A stretch of 64,000 nucleotides of DNA, from NCBI RefSeq assembly GCF_000814025.1, contig NZ_JWLL01000023.1, positions 39,397 through 103,396 on the forward strand. The letters are read 5' to 3'. Numbering within the stretch: the stretch's first letter is position 1; each line of letters starts with the position of its first letter. Source of the stretch: Tateyamaria sp. ANG-S1. GTDB lineage: Bacteria; Pseudomonadota; Alphaproteobacteria; Rhodobacterales; Rhodobacteraceae. Below, one piece after another: positions 50,315 to 59,056 of this stretch. Both the position numbers and the translations under genes were made by a program. Below the pieces are notes generated by a model that was not told the origin of the DNA, did not search any database, and saw only the letters and a list, made by a program, of their open reading frames with translations.

Positions 50315-51037
50315 ATGTTACGAAGCATGCCTTATATGAACGCACAGCTGCTGGCCCGTCCCCCGGTGCTTTTCCGCTTTCTGTCAATTGCCATTGTTTA
50401 TGCAGGTTTTCTTGGCCTTGCGTCAGCTTATGTGTTTGGAACCGCAGCAGCGTCTTTGCTGGTTTTCGCCGTCATTGTGACCGTTGTCGGATACGGCATC
50501 ACGCAGAGCTACATGTTTCACCGATTTGGGCTTTGCAATGCAGTCACTCTGGGTCGCGCCGCTGCCGTCGCCTTTCTTGTCGGCGCGGTTGTGTCGGGCA
50601 GCGCATCGGCTTGGATTGTCTTCGGCGTGGCCGCCATTGCATTTGCATTGGACGGTGCGGACGGGTGGTTGGCCCGGCGATCCGGCCTCGCCTCCGATTT
50701 CGGCGCCCGCTTTGACATGGAGACGGACGCGGGCCTTGCGGCGGTTTTGTCACTTTGGGTCTGGACCAACGGCATCACAGGCCCAGAGATCTTGGTGCTG
50801 GGGTTCATGCGCTATGCGTTTGTTCTTGCATCCTTCCAATGGTCTTTTCTGCGCGCACCTTTGCCCGAGTCGTTTAGGCGCAAGGCTATCTGCGTCGTGC
50901 AAATCGGAGCGCTTATCCTGCTCGCGTTTCCAATGATGCCAACCGGACTGTCGAGCGCGTTCGCATATATAGCCGCGCTTCTACTCACGTGGTCTTTCGT
51001 CGTTGATATCGTTTGGCTGGCAAGGCGGGCCGGATGA
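50315..51037 (+). CDS. CDP-alcohol phosphatidyltransferase family protein
   Basis: A 240-residue integral membrane enzyme with the full catalytic motif DG-x2-AR-x8-G-x3-D-x3-D at about residues 116-138 (DGWLARRSGLASDFG...D...D). It would transfer a phosphatidyl or similar group from a CDP-activated donor to an alcohol headgroup in the inner membrane. ATG 50315 has GGAGAAGCG. The headgroup is unknown. Overlaps the next gene by 4 bases. Confidence 0.85.
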   Translation: MLRSMPYMNAQLLARPPVLFRFLSIAIVYAGFLGLASAYVFGTAAASLLVFAVIVTVVGYGITQSYMFHRFGLCNAVTLGRAAAVAFLVGAVVSGSASAWIVFGVAAIAFALDGADGWLARRSGLASDFGARFDMETDAGLAAVLSLWVWTNGITGPEILVLGFMRYAFVLASFQWSFLRAPLPESFRRKAICVVQIGALILLAFPMMPTGLSSAFAYIAALLLTWSFVVDIVWLARRAG

Positions 51038-52647
51038 AGCGAGCAGTGTTTCTGTGTTTGGCGGCAGTACTCTTGTTTGCTGTTCTCGTTCTCCCCAATC
51101 ATCCGGGCACGATGAAGTGGAGCGCGTTGAACCGGTGGCCGCTTGAACTGCCGGTCCTCCTTTTGACGATGGTTGCCGTGGGAAGAAACCGCGCGATCAG
51201 CGCCGGTTTGGCGCTTCTGCTCGTGGTCGCCGTTCTGATCAAGGTGGCAGATTTTGGAATGTTCACTGCCTTTAACCGGCCATTCAACCCGGTCTTTGAT
51301 GTCTTCTTGATCGGTGCGGGTTTTTCATTGATGCAAGATAGTATCGGTTCGGTACTGTCCATTTTGGCCGCCATTGGTGCGGTGCTGGCATGCGTTCTCT
51401 TGTTCTTTGCTCTTCAACAGAGTCTCCAAGCGTGGGGTGGGATAAGGCCGAAGCACGTTGGGCGTATGGGTGCAGCGGTGATCGCATTTGGCGCAGCGGG
51501 GTGGGCTGCTGCTGATGTTGGCCATCACTTGCAATATTGGCAGTTCACAGAGAGCCCACCGGGCACCGCGTGGACAACCCGCCACACGCTAAAACGCGGT
51601 ATCAAGGTGCGCGAAACGGCTGCCGAGCTTGTGCGCTTCACAAAAGAGGCAAAGAGTGATCCGATTGCCGATACGGCCGGTTTGCTCAATGCATTGGACG
51701 GACGGGATGTCATCGTTATCTGGATCGAAAGCTACGGACGCGCCAGCTTTGACAACCCTCTGTATGCACCGACACATTTGGCGACGCTAAGCGCAGCCGA
51801 ACAGGCCATTGAACGCGCCGGGATGTCGATGAAAAGCGGCTGGATGACCTCCCCGACCGCAGGCGGCCAAAGCTGGTTAGCACATAGCGCTTTCGCAAGC
51901 GGATTATGGACATCGGATAATGCCCGCTATTCGGCTATGCTCGCGAGCGGACACAAGTGGCTGTATCACTTCGCACAGGATGCAGGCTACCGAACGGCTG
52001 CGGTGATGCCTGCCATTACAATTGGATGGCCCGAAAGTCTGTCCATGGGCTTTGATCTTGTCCTTGCGGCAGATGATATGAAGTACGAAGGACAGCCGTT
52101 TCGCTGGGTGACAATGCCTGATCAATACACACTTGCCGCATATGCAGAACTGTTGCCTCCGGACCCTCGGCCTGACTTCATACAAATTGCGCTGATCTCT
52201 TCGCATGCGCCGTGGACGCCGATCCCGGATGTGGTGCCTTGGGAGGATATCGGCACCGGACAGGTCTTTGACGAAATGGCCAAGCGTGGTCCAGCCCCGA
52301 AGGACCTATGGCGGGATAGGGGTGCTGTGCGCGATGCGTATCGCAGGTCGGTCGATTACGTTCTGGAAGTCACCTTTGATCACGTGGCGCGATTGGCTGC
52401 TGATGCGCCGCTGGTCATCGTTGCGGGTGATCATCAAGCCGCCCAATTTGTTGCAGGAAGCGACAATAAGGACGTTGCTGTTCACATGATCGGTCCGGCA
52501 GACGTTCTGCAAAGGATTGAGCATTGGGGTTGGACCGATGGGTTGATCCCTGCGGCGGACGGACCTGTGCGACGGATGGACAGTTTTCGAGATGACTTTC
52601 TTTTTGCGTTCACCAACACGCCGTATGCCGGGGACGTCACCAAATGA
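51034..52647 (+). CDS. Membrane alkaline-phosphatase-superfamily enzyme (sulfatase/phosphoethanolamine-transferase-like)
   Basis: A 537-residue protein with about four N-terminal membrane spans, then a large soluble domain with VIWIESYGRASFDN, TSPTAGGQSWLAH and VIVAGDHQAAQFV, matching the metal-binding pattern of the superfamily that includes lipid A phosphoethanolamine transferases and LTA synthases. It probably moves or hydrolyses a phosphate- or sulfate-bearing headgroup on the outer face of the inner membrane. Starts in overlap with the CDP-alcohol gene (ATGA). Confidence 0.78.
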   Translation: MKRAVFLCLAAVLLFAVLVLPNHPGTMKWSALNRWPLELPVLLLTMVAVGRNRAISAGLALLLVVAVLIKVADFGMFTAFNRPFNPVFDVFLIGAGFSLMQDSIGSVLSILAAIGAVLACVLLFFALQQSLQAWGGIRPKHVGRMGAAVIAFGAAGWAAADVGHHLQYWQFTESPPGTAWTTRHTLKRGIKVRETAAELVRFTKEAKSDPIADTAGLLNALDGRDVIVIWIESYGRASFDNPLYAPTHLATLSAAEQAIERAGMSMKSGWMTSPTAGGQSWLAHSAFASGLWTSDNARYSAMLASGHKWLYHFAQDAGYRTAAVMPAITIGWPESLSMGFDLVLAADDMKYEGQPFRWVTMPDQYTLAAYAELLPPDPRPDFIQIALISSHAPWTPIPDVVPWEDIGTGQVFDEMAKRGPAPKDLWRDRGAVRDAYRRSVDYVLEVTFDHVARLAADAPLVIVAGDHQAAQFVAGSDNKDVAVHMIGPADVLQRIEHWGWTDGLIPAADGPVRRMDSFRDDFLFAFTNTPYAGDVTK

Positions 52648-53540
52648 TGTCATTCTGGGTCAGGCTCGCTTTCTCCGTCGGTTGCGTGTTGGTAGTTTTG
52701 TGGTGGGCCGATGCAGGGCAGGTGTTGCTTCGGTTGAGGTCTCTTGACGCGGGCTGGATGGCTGTTGCACTGATCGCTTTGACAATGGCGACATTTTCAA
52801 TGTCCCACCGTTGGCAATGTGCTGCCCGCGCATTTGGGCTAAGCCTGAGTTTCACGACGGCTCTGCGCGAATACTATCTGGGTCAGTTCATTAACACGGT
52901 TCTGCCCGGTGGCGTCGTTGGCGATATGACTCGAGCGGTGCGCGCGCGCCAAAGCGTCGATTTCAGCAGCGCTGCTCAGTCTGTCGTTGCCGAGCGTTTG
53001 CTGGGTCAACTGGCGATGCTTTCGTTGATGTTTGCAGGCTTCGCCATCGCGCGCGTTTGGCCGGATGACCTGATTTGGAACGGGGTGGACTTGGCCGTTC
53101 TTGTTGGCCTTGTATTGCTCGCTGCCGTGACGTCGCTTTCAATGATGCGTAATACGGCGACCGGTCGCTTTCTGCTGCGTACGATAGCATTGATGCGGTC
53201 ACCGGCGGTCTTGCTGCATGGGTTTGTTACAACAACAAGCCTGATCCTAGCATTCTATGCCTGCGCCCGTGCCGCTGGCGTCACCATCCCGCCCGAGGGC
53301 TGGGCCACCGTAATCCCGTTGATCTTGTGCGCCATGCTCATACCACTGTCGGTCGGTGGCTGGGGGTGGCGCGAAGGTGCCGCGGGTTTGCTGTTTCCGG
53401 TGTTCGGTGCGTCGGCCGATGCAGGGATTGCTACAAGCATAAGCTACGGCATTGCCCTCTTGCTGTCCGTTCTGCCTGCAGTTGGCATACTGTTCGTCAC
53501 AAACTTCTCGAAACCTGCATCACTCACAAAAGGAACGTGA
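52644..53540 (+). CDS. Flippase-like membrane protein (lysylphosphatidylglycerol synthase TM / UPF0104 family)
   Basis: A 298-residue protein with about eight spans. The pattern LREYYLGQFINTVLPGGVVGDMTRAVRAR is the signature of the MprF-flippase-like family. Probably moves a lipid or lipid-linked intermediate across the inner membrane. Overlaps the previous gene by 4 bases. Confidence 0.82.
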   Translation: MMSFWVRLAFSVGCVLVVLWWADAGQVLLRLRSLDAGWMAVALIALTMATFSMSHRWQCAARAFGLSLSFTTALREYYLGQFINTVLPGGVVGDMTRAVRARQSVDFSSAAQSVVAERLLGQLAMLSLMFAGFAIARVWPDDLIWNGVDLAVLVGLVLLAAVTSLSMMRNTATGRFLLRTIALMRSPAVLLHGFVTTTSLILAFYACARAAGVTIPPEGWATVIPLILCAMLIPLSVGGWGWREGAAGLLFPVFGASADAGIATSISYGIALLLSVLPAVGILFVTNFSKPASLTKGT

Positions 53541-53547
53541 ACCCCTC

Positions 53548-54543
53548 ATGACCCAACCTACCCATCTGACCCGCCGCTTTTTCCTGCAAACCAGCGCCGC
53601 CGGTGCGGCTTTGGGCGCTGTTGGAGGTCCTGCGCTTGCCGCTGGTGCGACAGCCGTGAACTTTCAGCTGTCTTGGCTGCATTCCGTTCAGTTTGGCGGC
53701 AGCTATCTGGCGGCCCGAAACGGCTATTGGAGCGACTTGGGTTTGGATGTTTCGCTAAGCCAGGGCGGGCCAAATGCACCTGTTGAACCGCCGGTGGTTT
53801 CCGGAGCGGCATTGGTCGGCATTTCGGCTGCCGACTATACGGCATCTGCCGTCTCGCAAGGGGCACCCTTCAAGATCATTGCGGTTGCGATGCAGAAAAA
53901 CCCGTTTGCCATCGCATCCCTGTCCAAGAACCCGGTGAATACACCCAAGGACCTCTTGGGTAAGCGCATCGGTATGGCAGTTGCCAATACGCCAGTGCTT
54001 CAAGCGCTTTGCACCCTGAATGATATTGACATCAACGAAATAGAGATTGTCCCGACGCAATATGATCCGGCCCCGTTGGTCAGCGGGCAGGTGGATTGTT
54101 TGCTGTCTTGGGAAACTGATCTGCCAGTCGCAATGACGGTGCAGGGCGTGGAAAACACAACCATGTTGATGGCCGACTATGGATATGCACTGCATTCGCA
54201 GACCTACATCGCAACCGAGGACGCATTGGCCAATCGTCGCGCTGATCTGGTCGCTTTGCTGAAGGGAGAGGTGATGGGTTGGAATGACTATGTCGCTGAC
54301 ACAGATGCAGCAGCCGCACTTGCCGTTGACATGTTCCCAGACGCAGGGCTGAACCTGGAGGCGCAAAAGCTTCAAGCCGCGCGTCAGGTTCCTTTGATGT
54401 TTACGGACCTGACAGATGCGCACGGCTTCGGTTGGTTCACAGATGAAACCATTGCAGCGAATGTTGAGACACTGGCGCTTCTGGGTCAGGATGTCAGCCC
54501 GGATCTATGGGACCGCTCGTTGCTTGAAGAGGTGCATGGTTAA
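53548..54543 (+). CDS. ABC transporter binding protein, NMT1/THI5-like
   Basis: A 331-residue type II binding protein with a Tat-like N-terminus (TRRFFLQTSAAGAALGAVGG) and VNFQLSWLHSVQFGGSYLAARNGYW, the NMT1/SsuA pattern. Such proteins bind pyrimidines, taurine, aromatic sulfonates or similar small molecules. It pairs with the ATPase and fused permease that follow. ATG 53548 is the family-like start. Confidence 0.82.
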   Translation: MTQPTHLTRRFFLQTSAAGAALGAVGGPALAAGATAVNFQLSWLHSVQFGGSYLAARNGYWSDLGLDVSLSQGGPNAPVEPPVVSGAALVGISAADYTASAVSQGAPFKIIAVAMQKNPFAIASLSKNPVNTPKDLLGKRIGMAVANTPVLQALCTLNDIDINEIEIVPTQYDPAPLVSGQVDCLLSWETDLPVAMTVQGVENTTMLMADYGYALHSQTYIATEDALANRRADLVALLKGEVMGWNDYVADTDAAAALAVDMFPDAGLNLEAQKLQAARQVPLMFTDLTDAHGFGWFTDETIAANVETLALLGQDVSPDLWDRSLLEEVHG

Positions 54544-54548
54544 GGCGA

Positions 54549-55319
54549 ATGGACGGCTGCCATTCTATGGTCGGTCCTGAAATTCACTTTGAAAACGTCA
54601 AGAAACGCTTCGACAGTGTGACAGCGGTTGAGGCGTTCTCTGCCACCTTCAAGGCCGGTCAAACGACCGCGCTTGTCGGTCCGTCAGGCTGCGGGAAATC
54701 CACTGTCCTTAGATTGATCGCAGGTCTGACGGGACCGGACGAAGGGACGGTGCGGTTGGGGTCCGAAGTGCCCGCGCAGGTCGCGCGGCGCGGCGCGCTG
54801 GCCGTTGCGTTTCAGGATCCATCCCTGCTGCCATGGCGCACTGTGCGCTCAAACATCGCCCTTGGCGCTGAGCTCGCGCGAAAGCCGTCCGATCATGTTG
54901 ATACGCTGATTGAACTTGTCGGACTGGGTGGATTTGCAGACCACCGTCCGGCAGAACTTTCGGGTGGTATGCGTCAGCGAGCCGCGATCGCGCGCAGCCT
55001 TGTATCTCAGCCTGAGATACTGTTGTTGGACGAACCCTTCGGGGCAGTAGACGCGATAACACGGCGGCGCCTCAATACCGACCTGCCGCCCCTGTGGCGT
55101 GATCGGGGGACAACCGTCGCTCTTGTGACCCACTCGGTAGAAGAGGCGGTCTTGCTATCAGACCGCGTACTGGTGCTGTCAGATCGCCCGGCCTCTGTTC
55201 TGGCTGACATTGCCACTGCGCCGGGCGTTCCGCGTGACAGCGCATACCGGGCCAGTGACACCTTCCGGGAACTCTCTGACAGGATATTTGAAGCGCTGGA
55301 AACCGGAGCGGTCGGTTGA
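54549..55319 (+). CDS. ABC transporter ATPase (SsuB/TauB type)
   Basis: A 256-residue ATPase with GPSGCGKST, FQDPSLLPWRTV, LSGGMRQRAAIARS and LLLDEPFGAVD. It energises the fused permease. An ATG six codons in is a second start option. Confidence 0.88.
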   Translation: MDGCHSMVGPEIHFENVKKRFDSVTAVEAFSATFKAGQTTALVGPSGCGKSTVLRLIAGLTGPDEGTVRLGSEVPAQVARRGALAVAFQDPSLLPWRTVRSNIALGAELARKPSDHVDTLIELVGLGGFADHRPAELSGGMRQRAAIARSLVSQPEILLLDEPFGAVDAITRRRLNTDLPPLWRDRGTTVALVTHSVEEAVLLSDRVLVLSDRPASVLADIATAPGVPRDSAYRASDTFRELSDRIFEALETGAVG

Positions 55320-56848
55320 TCTGGTTTGTGCGCGTCTTGGGGATTTGTCTATTTTTGGTCGCGTGGGAGTTCGCTGCGCGCGGTGTCCCAGGGAGCGTTC
55401 TAATTGCTGGGCCAAGTGAGATCGCCGAACATATCCAAAGTGAATTTGCCCTGTACACACGTGCCGCTTTCGCAACGTCTGTGAATGCCGGGCTTGGCTT
55501 TGTCTTTGGCAACCTTGCTGCGATTGTGTTGGCAGTCATCATGATCGTGGTGCCGAAAAGTGCGCGTTTATTGTCTGCTTTTGCGCTTTTGTTGTTTTGC
55601 ATTCCCCTGATTGCCAGTGGTCCGATCTTGCGTGTTCTGTTTGGGCCGGGGGAAGGGCCTCAGATCACGCTCGCGGCTCTTGCGGTTTACTACACAACTC
55701 TACTGGCGCTGCTCGTGGGGCTGCGTGCCGTGTCGCAAAACTGGACTGACTTTATGGCCGTCTACGGACGTCACCCGTTATCAACACTGCGATATGTCAG
55801 AGCCCGTGCCAGCCTGCCGTACCTGTTCGTTGGCCTGCAAATCAGTGCACCTGCCTCATTCCTCGGTGCGATGATCGGAGAGTTCACCGGAGCCGAGCGT
55901 GGCCTTGGTGTACTCACCTTGCGCGCCATGCGGGGGCTGGAGACCGAAGCAACCTGGGCGCTCGCGATCATCTCGGCAAGCATAGCGATGATGGCATATG
56001 CTCTTTTGGGTCTGCTGGGACGCCGTCTGGTCGGATACACGCCTGTGATATTGCTGTCTGCACCACAGGGGCAACCTACACAAAACCTGTGGATGCGTGT
56101 TGCCGAAATGGCATTCATCGTCGGGGCGGTCCTGGCGATCTGGCAGATTTCAATGGATGTGTCGGGTCTCAATCGCTTTTTCGCCAAAAGGCCGGGCGAC
56201 GTTTTTGTCTTTCTCGCTGAATCTGAAAACCTCGCGACTGTTTTGTCGGCATTGTCCGAAACGCTGGGCAGTGCGCTACCGGGTTACTTGGCGGGGTTGG
56301 GCTTGGGCGCGGCGCTGGCGGCTGCGCTTATTCTGGCACCATCACTAGGACAAGTCGCGTTGCCCGTTGCCGTTGCCCTTCGTGCTGTGCCGATCATAAC
56401 GACAGCCCCTCTTTTGGTTTTGGCCTTTGGTCGCGGGATTGTCGGAACGACCGTTGTTGTGGCCGTGATGATCTTTTTCCCAACGTTGGTGGCGTGTGGA
56501 CAGGGCCTGCGCCAGACGCCCGGACAGATCGTTGAACTCTTCCGGTCCTATGGAGCAAGCAAATGGCAGACATTGATAAAGGCGCAGTTGCCCGCAATGT
56601 TGCCTGCTTTTTTCGCGTCAGCACGCATGGCCGTACCCGCGGCCCTGTTGGCCGTGACAACCGTTGAGTGGCTGGCGACCGGGCAGGGGCTGGGCATGCT
56701 GATGGCGATGACGGCCAGCACGTCAAACTACAATATGCTTTGGTCTTGTGTCGCGGTTATCGCGCTCGCGGCCAGTGCGATTTATGCCTGCGTTGCAATG
56801 ATCGAACGACGGATTTTGCGGGTATATGCGAGTGAGCAACTGTCATGA
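55316..56848 (+). CDS. Fused double ABC permease (two SsuC/TauC-type halves in one chain)
   Basis: A 510-residue membrane protein with two BPD_transp_1 halves. The first spans about residues 1-245 (EAA-like YGRHPLSTLRYVRARASLPYLF), the second about 260-505 (SYGASKWQTLIKAQLPAMLPAFF). Most SsuC/TauC-type permeases have one such unit and dimerise, so a fusion is unusual. It starts with TTG at 55316, overlapping the ATPase stop; a GTG at 55328 is another option. Confidence 0.8.
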   Translation: MIWFVRVLGICLFLVAWEFAARGVPGSVLIAGPSEIAEHIQSEFALYTRAAFATSVNAGLGFVFGNLAAIVLAVIMIVVPKSARLLSAFALLLFCIPLIASGPILRVLFGPGEGPQITLAALAVYYTTLLALLVGLRAVSQNWTDFMAVYGRHPLSTLRYVRARASLPYLFVGLQISAPASFLGAMIGEFTGAERGLGVLTLRAMRGLETEATWALAIISASIAMMAYALLGLLGRRLVGYTPVILLSAPQGQPTQNLWMRVAEMAFIVGAVLAIWQISMDVSGLNRFFAKRPGDVFVFLAESENLATVLSALSETLGSALPGYLAGLGLGAALAAALILAPSLGQVALPVAVALRAVPIITTAPLLVLAFGRGIVGTTVVVAVMIFFPTLVACGQGLRQTPGQIVELFRSYGASKWQTLIKAQLPAMLPAFFASARMAVPAALLAVTTVEWLATGQGLGMLMAMTASTSNYNMLWSCVAVIALAASAIYACVAMIERRILRVYASEQLS

Positions 56849-57891
56849 CCAAAGCCGTTTTTGCCATACCCGGAGACAAGGATCGCAGGACGGGCGGTTT
56901 CATTTATGAAGCCCGCGTTCTTCAGGCGTTGAACGATATCGGATGTCCGACGGCACATTTGCAGTTGCCGGACAGTTTTCCCGATCCAACGGCAACCGAC
57001 ATGCGTCAAACTCTGGATATGCTGCGGGCCGTCCCTGCAGATCAACCGATCATACTGGATGGGCTGGTGTTTGGCGCAATCGATCCGGATGGTTTGGCGG
57101 CTGTACAGGCCCCGGTTATTGCAATGATCCACCACCCTCTCGGTCTCGAAACCGGTTTATCGCACGACCGAGCCGCATTTTTGCTGCAGAACGAGACAGC
57201 AGCCATCAGGCGCGCCGACCACATTATCGCTCCAAGTCCCGAGACCTCGCGCGTGTTGACCGAACGCTTTGGAGCAAAACCAGGTTCGATAACATGCGCG
57301 CCGCCCGGCTTTGACCGACCGCCAGTTGCCCGCCAGATAGCAGAAACTCCTCTAGTCTTGTCGGTGGGGCTGATCGCTCCGCGGAAAGGGCACGACATTC
57401 TTCTGTCCGCGCTGGCGTTGATCCAGGAATTGCCTTGGCGCGCAGAGATTGTGGGCGGGGTCCATGATCCAGCCTATGCAGAAGCTCTGCGCCGTCAGAG
57501 TACGGAACTTGGACTTGATCGGCGCGTGACGTTTGCTGGTGAGATTGACGATGATACTTTGATAAGTCGCATGAACTCGGCCTCAATTTTCGCGCTGGCA
57601 ACGCGGTATGAGGGGTATGGGATGGTGCTGAGCGAAGCGATGTTATTCGGTTTGCCCATCGTAACCTGCGATGCCGGCGCAGTTGCAACCACTGTTGGGG
57701 ATGGCGCGATTGTTGTCCCAAAGGAAGACCCGGCTGCATTTGCTGATGCGCTGGCTCAGCTTCTATCAAACCCATCAGCCGCCGAAGCACTTGGTCAATC
57801 GGCGCTGGAACAGTCCAAGATTTTGCCCAGGTGGGAGGATACGGCGAAAGTGTTTGCGCATGTCATAGTGGGTCTAAAACCTGCCAAATAG
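56845..57891 (+). CDS. Glycosyltransferase (GT4/GT1-like)
   Basis: A 348-residue GT-B fold protein. The C-terminal half has SVGLIAPRKGHDILLSALALI and ALATRYEGYGMVLSEAMLFGLPIV, the nucleotide-sugar-binding motif with E-x7-E. It would add a sugar to a lipid or other acceptor in the cytoplasm. It ends the eight-gene run, overlapping the permease gene by 4 bases. Confidence 0.85.
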   Translation: MTKAVFAIPGDKDRRTGGFIYEARVLQALNDIGCPTAHLQLPDSFPDPTATDMRQTLDMLRAVPADQPIILDGLVFGAIDPDGLAAVQAPVIAMIHHPLGLETGLSHDRAAFLLQNETAAIRRADHIIAPSPETSRVLTERFGAKPGSITCAPPGFDRPPVARQIAETPLVLSVGLIAPRKGHDILLSALALIQELPWRAEIVGGVHDPAYAEALRRQSTELGLDRRVTFAGEIDDDTLISRMNSASIFALATRYEGYGMVLSEAMLFGLPIVTCDAGAVATTVGDGAIVVPKEDPAAFADALAQLLSNPSAAEALGQSALEQSKILPRWEDTAKVFAHVIVGLKPAK

Positions 57892-57923
57892 GACATGCAA
57901 TCGCTTGTCTGGCCCTTGCAAGA

Positions 57924-58958
57924 TCAAGGGTCTGCTAAGGCTGCAGCCGACCGCCTTTTTACAAGGATGGGTGCGCAATGCACGCTTTGCCGGTCGACAA
58001 GCTCGGGATGCGTGATTGCAGCAGAAAGGGCGTTGCCCGCCTCTTGCCCGATCCGCCGGGCGGGCAGTCTAACGGTCGTCAGAGGTGGCTCAATATCGGC
58101 CGAGCCTTTGAAATCACCGATGCCCACAATCGAAATATCTTTGGGCACTGACAGTCCGGTCGCATGTGCGCCATAGAGCGCCCCGCAGGCCAGAACATCA
58201 TTTCCGCAAATCAGCGCAGTTGGCCGCTTTTGTTCGGAAAACAAAGTCTCCGCATCCTTTTTCGACTCCGATATGCTGTAGATTGTCGTCAGTGACCATT
58301 TGTCCGGCACTGTGACACCCGCCTTAGCCAATGTGCGCATGACGATCTCTCGCCGGGCCTGGGCCCTGTCGTTGCCTTGTGTTGGCGGGAACATGCAGGC
58401 GATCTGGCGGTGGCCGAGCGACAGGACGTGTTCCGCGATCATGCGGCCCGCGAGTTCGTTGTCGGCCCCGATGGAGGGGTAGCGGGAATGTGCGGCGTAG
58501 TTCCAGATCAGGACCGAGGGGATCTGTTGCTGGTCGAGAAGTTGGAAGACCGCCTCGTCATGGTCGAGGCCGGTGAGCACCACGCCGTCGACCCGGTGTT
58601 CGAGGAACTTGCGCAGGATCGCGTATTCGCGCTGCAGGTCATAGCCGTGGGAGGCGAGAAGGATGGTGAAGCCTGCGTCGGCCACGGTGTCGGAGAAAGT
58701 CTGCACCACCTCGGCAAAGATGGCGTGGTCGAGCGTGGGGATCAGGACGCCGATGGTGCCGGACCGGATGCCGTGGATCGTTTGCGCCGCGCGGTTGCGG
58801 ATGTAGCCGGTTTTGCGCACGGCGGTGTCGATGCGCTTGCGCGTGGCGGGTTTCAGCAGGTCGGGGTGGTTGAAATAGCGCGAGACGGTCGAGGCGGAGA
58901 CGCGGGCGGCTTTGGCCACGGTGACAATATCGACTTTTTTCTTTGATTTGTCAGTCAT
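57924..58958 (-). CDS. LacI-family regulator of the TctABC/sulfoacetate genes
   Basis: A 344-residue LacI repressor with DIVTVAKAARVSASTVSRYFN and a binding domain (TIGVLIPTLDHAIFAEVVQTF). It is divergent from the tctA-like gene, with an inverted repeat between them. The subgroup differs from the gluconate regulators, so a different ligand is likely, for example a carboxylate or sulfonate. Confidence 0.85.
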   Translation of the reverse strand: MTDKSKKKVDIVTVAKAARVSASTVSRYFNHPDLLKPATRKRIDTAVRKTGYIRNRAAQTIHGIRSGTIGVLIPTLDHAIFAEVVQTFSDTVADAGFTILLASHGYDLQREYAILRKFLEHRVDGVVLTGLDHDEAVFQLLDQQQIPSVLIWNYAAHSRYPSIGADNELAGRMIAEHVLSLGHRQIACMFPPTQGNDRAQARREIVMRTLAKAGVTVPDKWSLTTIYSISESKKDAETLFSEQKRPTALICGNDVLACGALYGAHATGLSVPKDISIVGIGDFKGSADIEPPLTTVRLPARRIGQEAGNALSAAITHPELVDRQSVHCAPILVKRRSAAALADP

Positions 58959-58982
58959 TTGGGGGCTTCACCGCGCGCTTTT

Positions 58983-59010
58983 ATGAAAACATTTGCAAAA
59001 CTATTTTCAT
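58983..59010. promoter_or_regulatory. LacI-type operator between the regulator and tctA
   Basis: An inverted repeat with ATGAAAA and TTTTCAT arms around a TTTGCAAA core (58992-58999). It sits 24 bases upstream of the regulator's start and 47 bases before tctA, fitting repression of both. Confidence 0.65.
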
Positions 59011-59056
59011 CGCTTAGCGTAGTCGGTCAAGCCTGAGCTGGGAGGAATTGGGCGCT

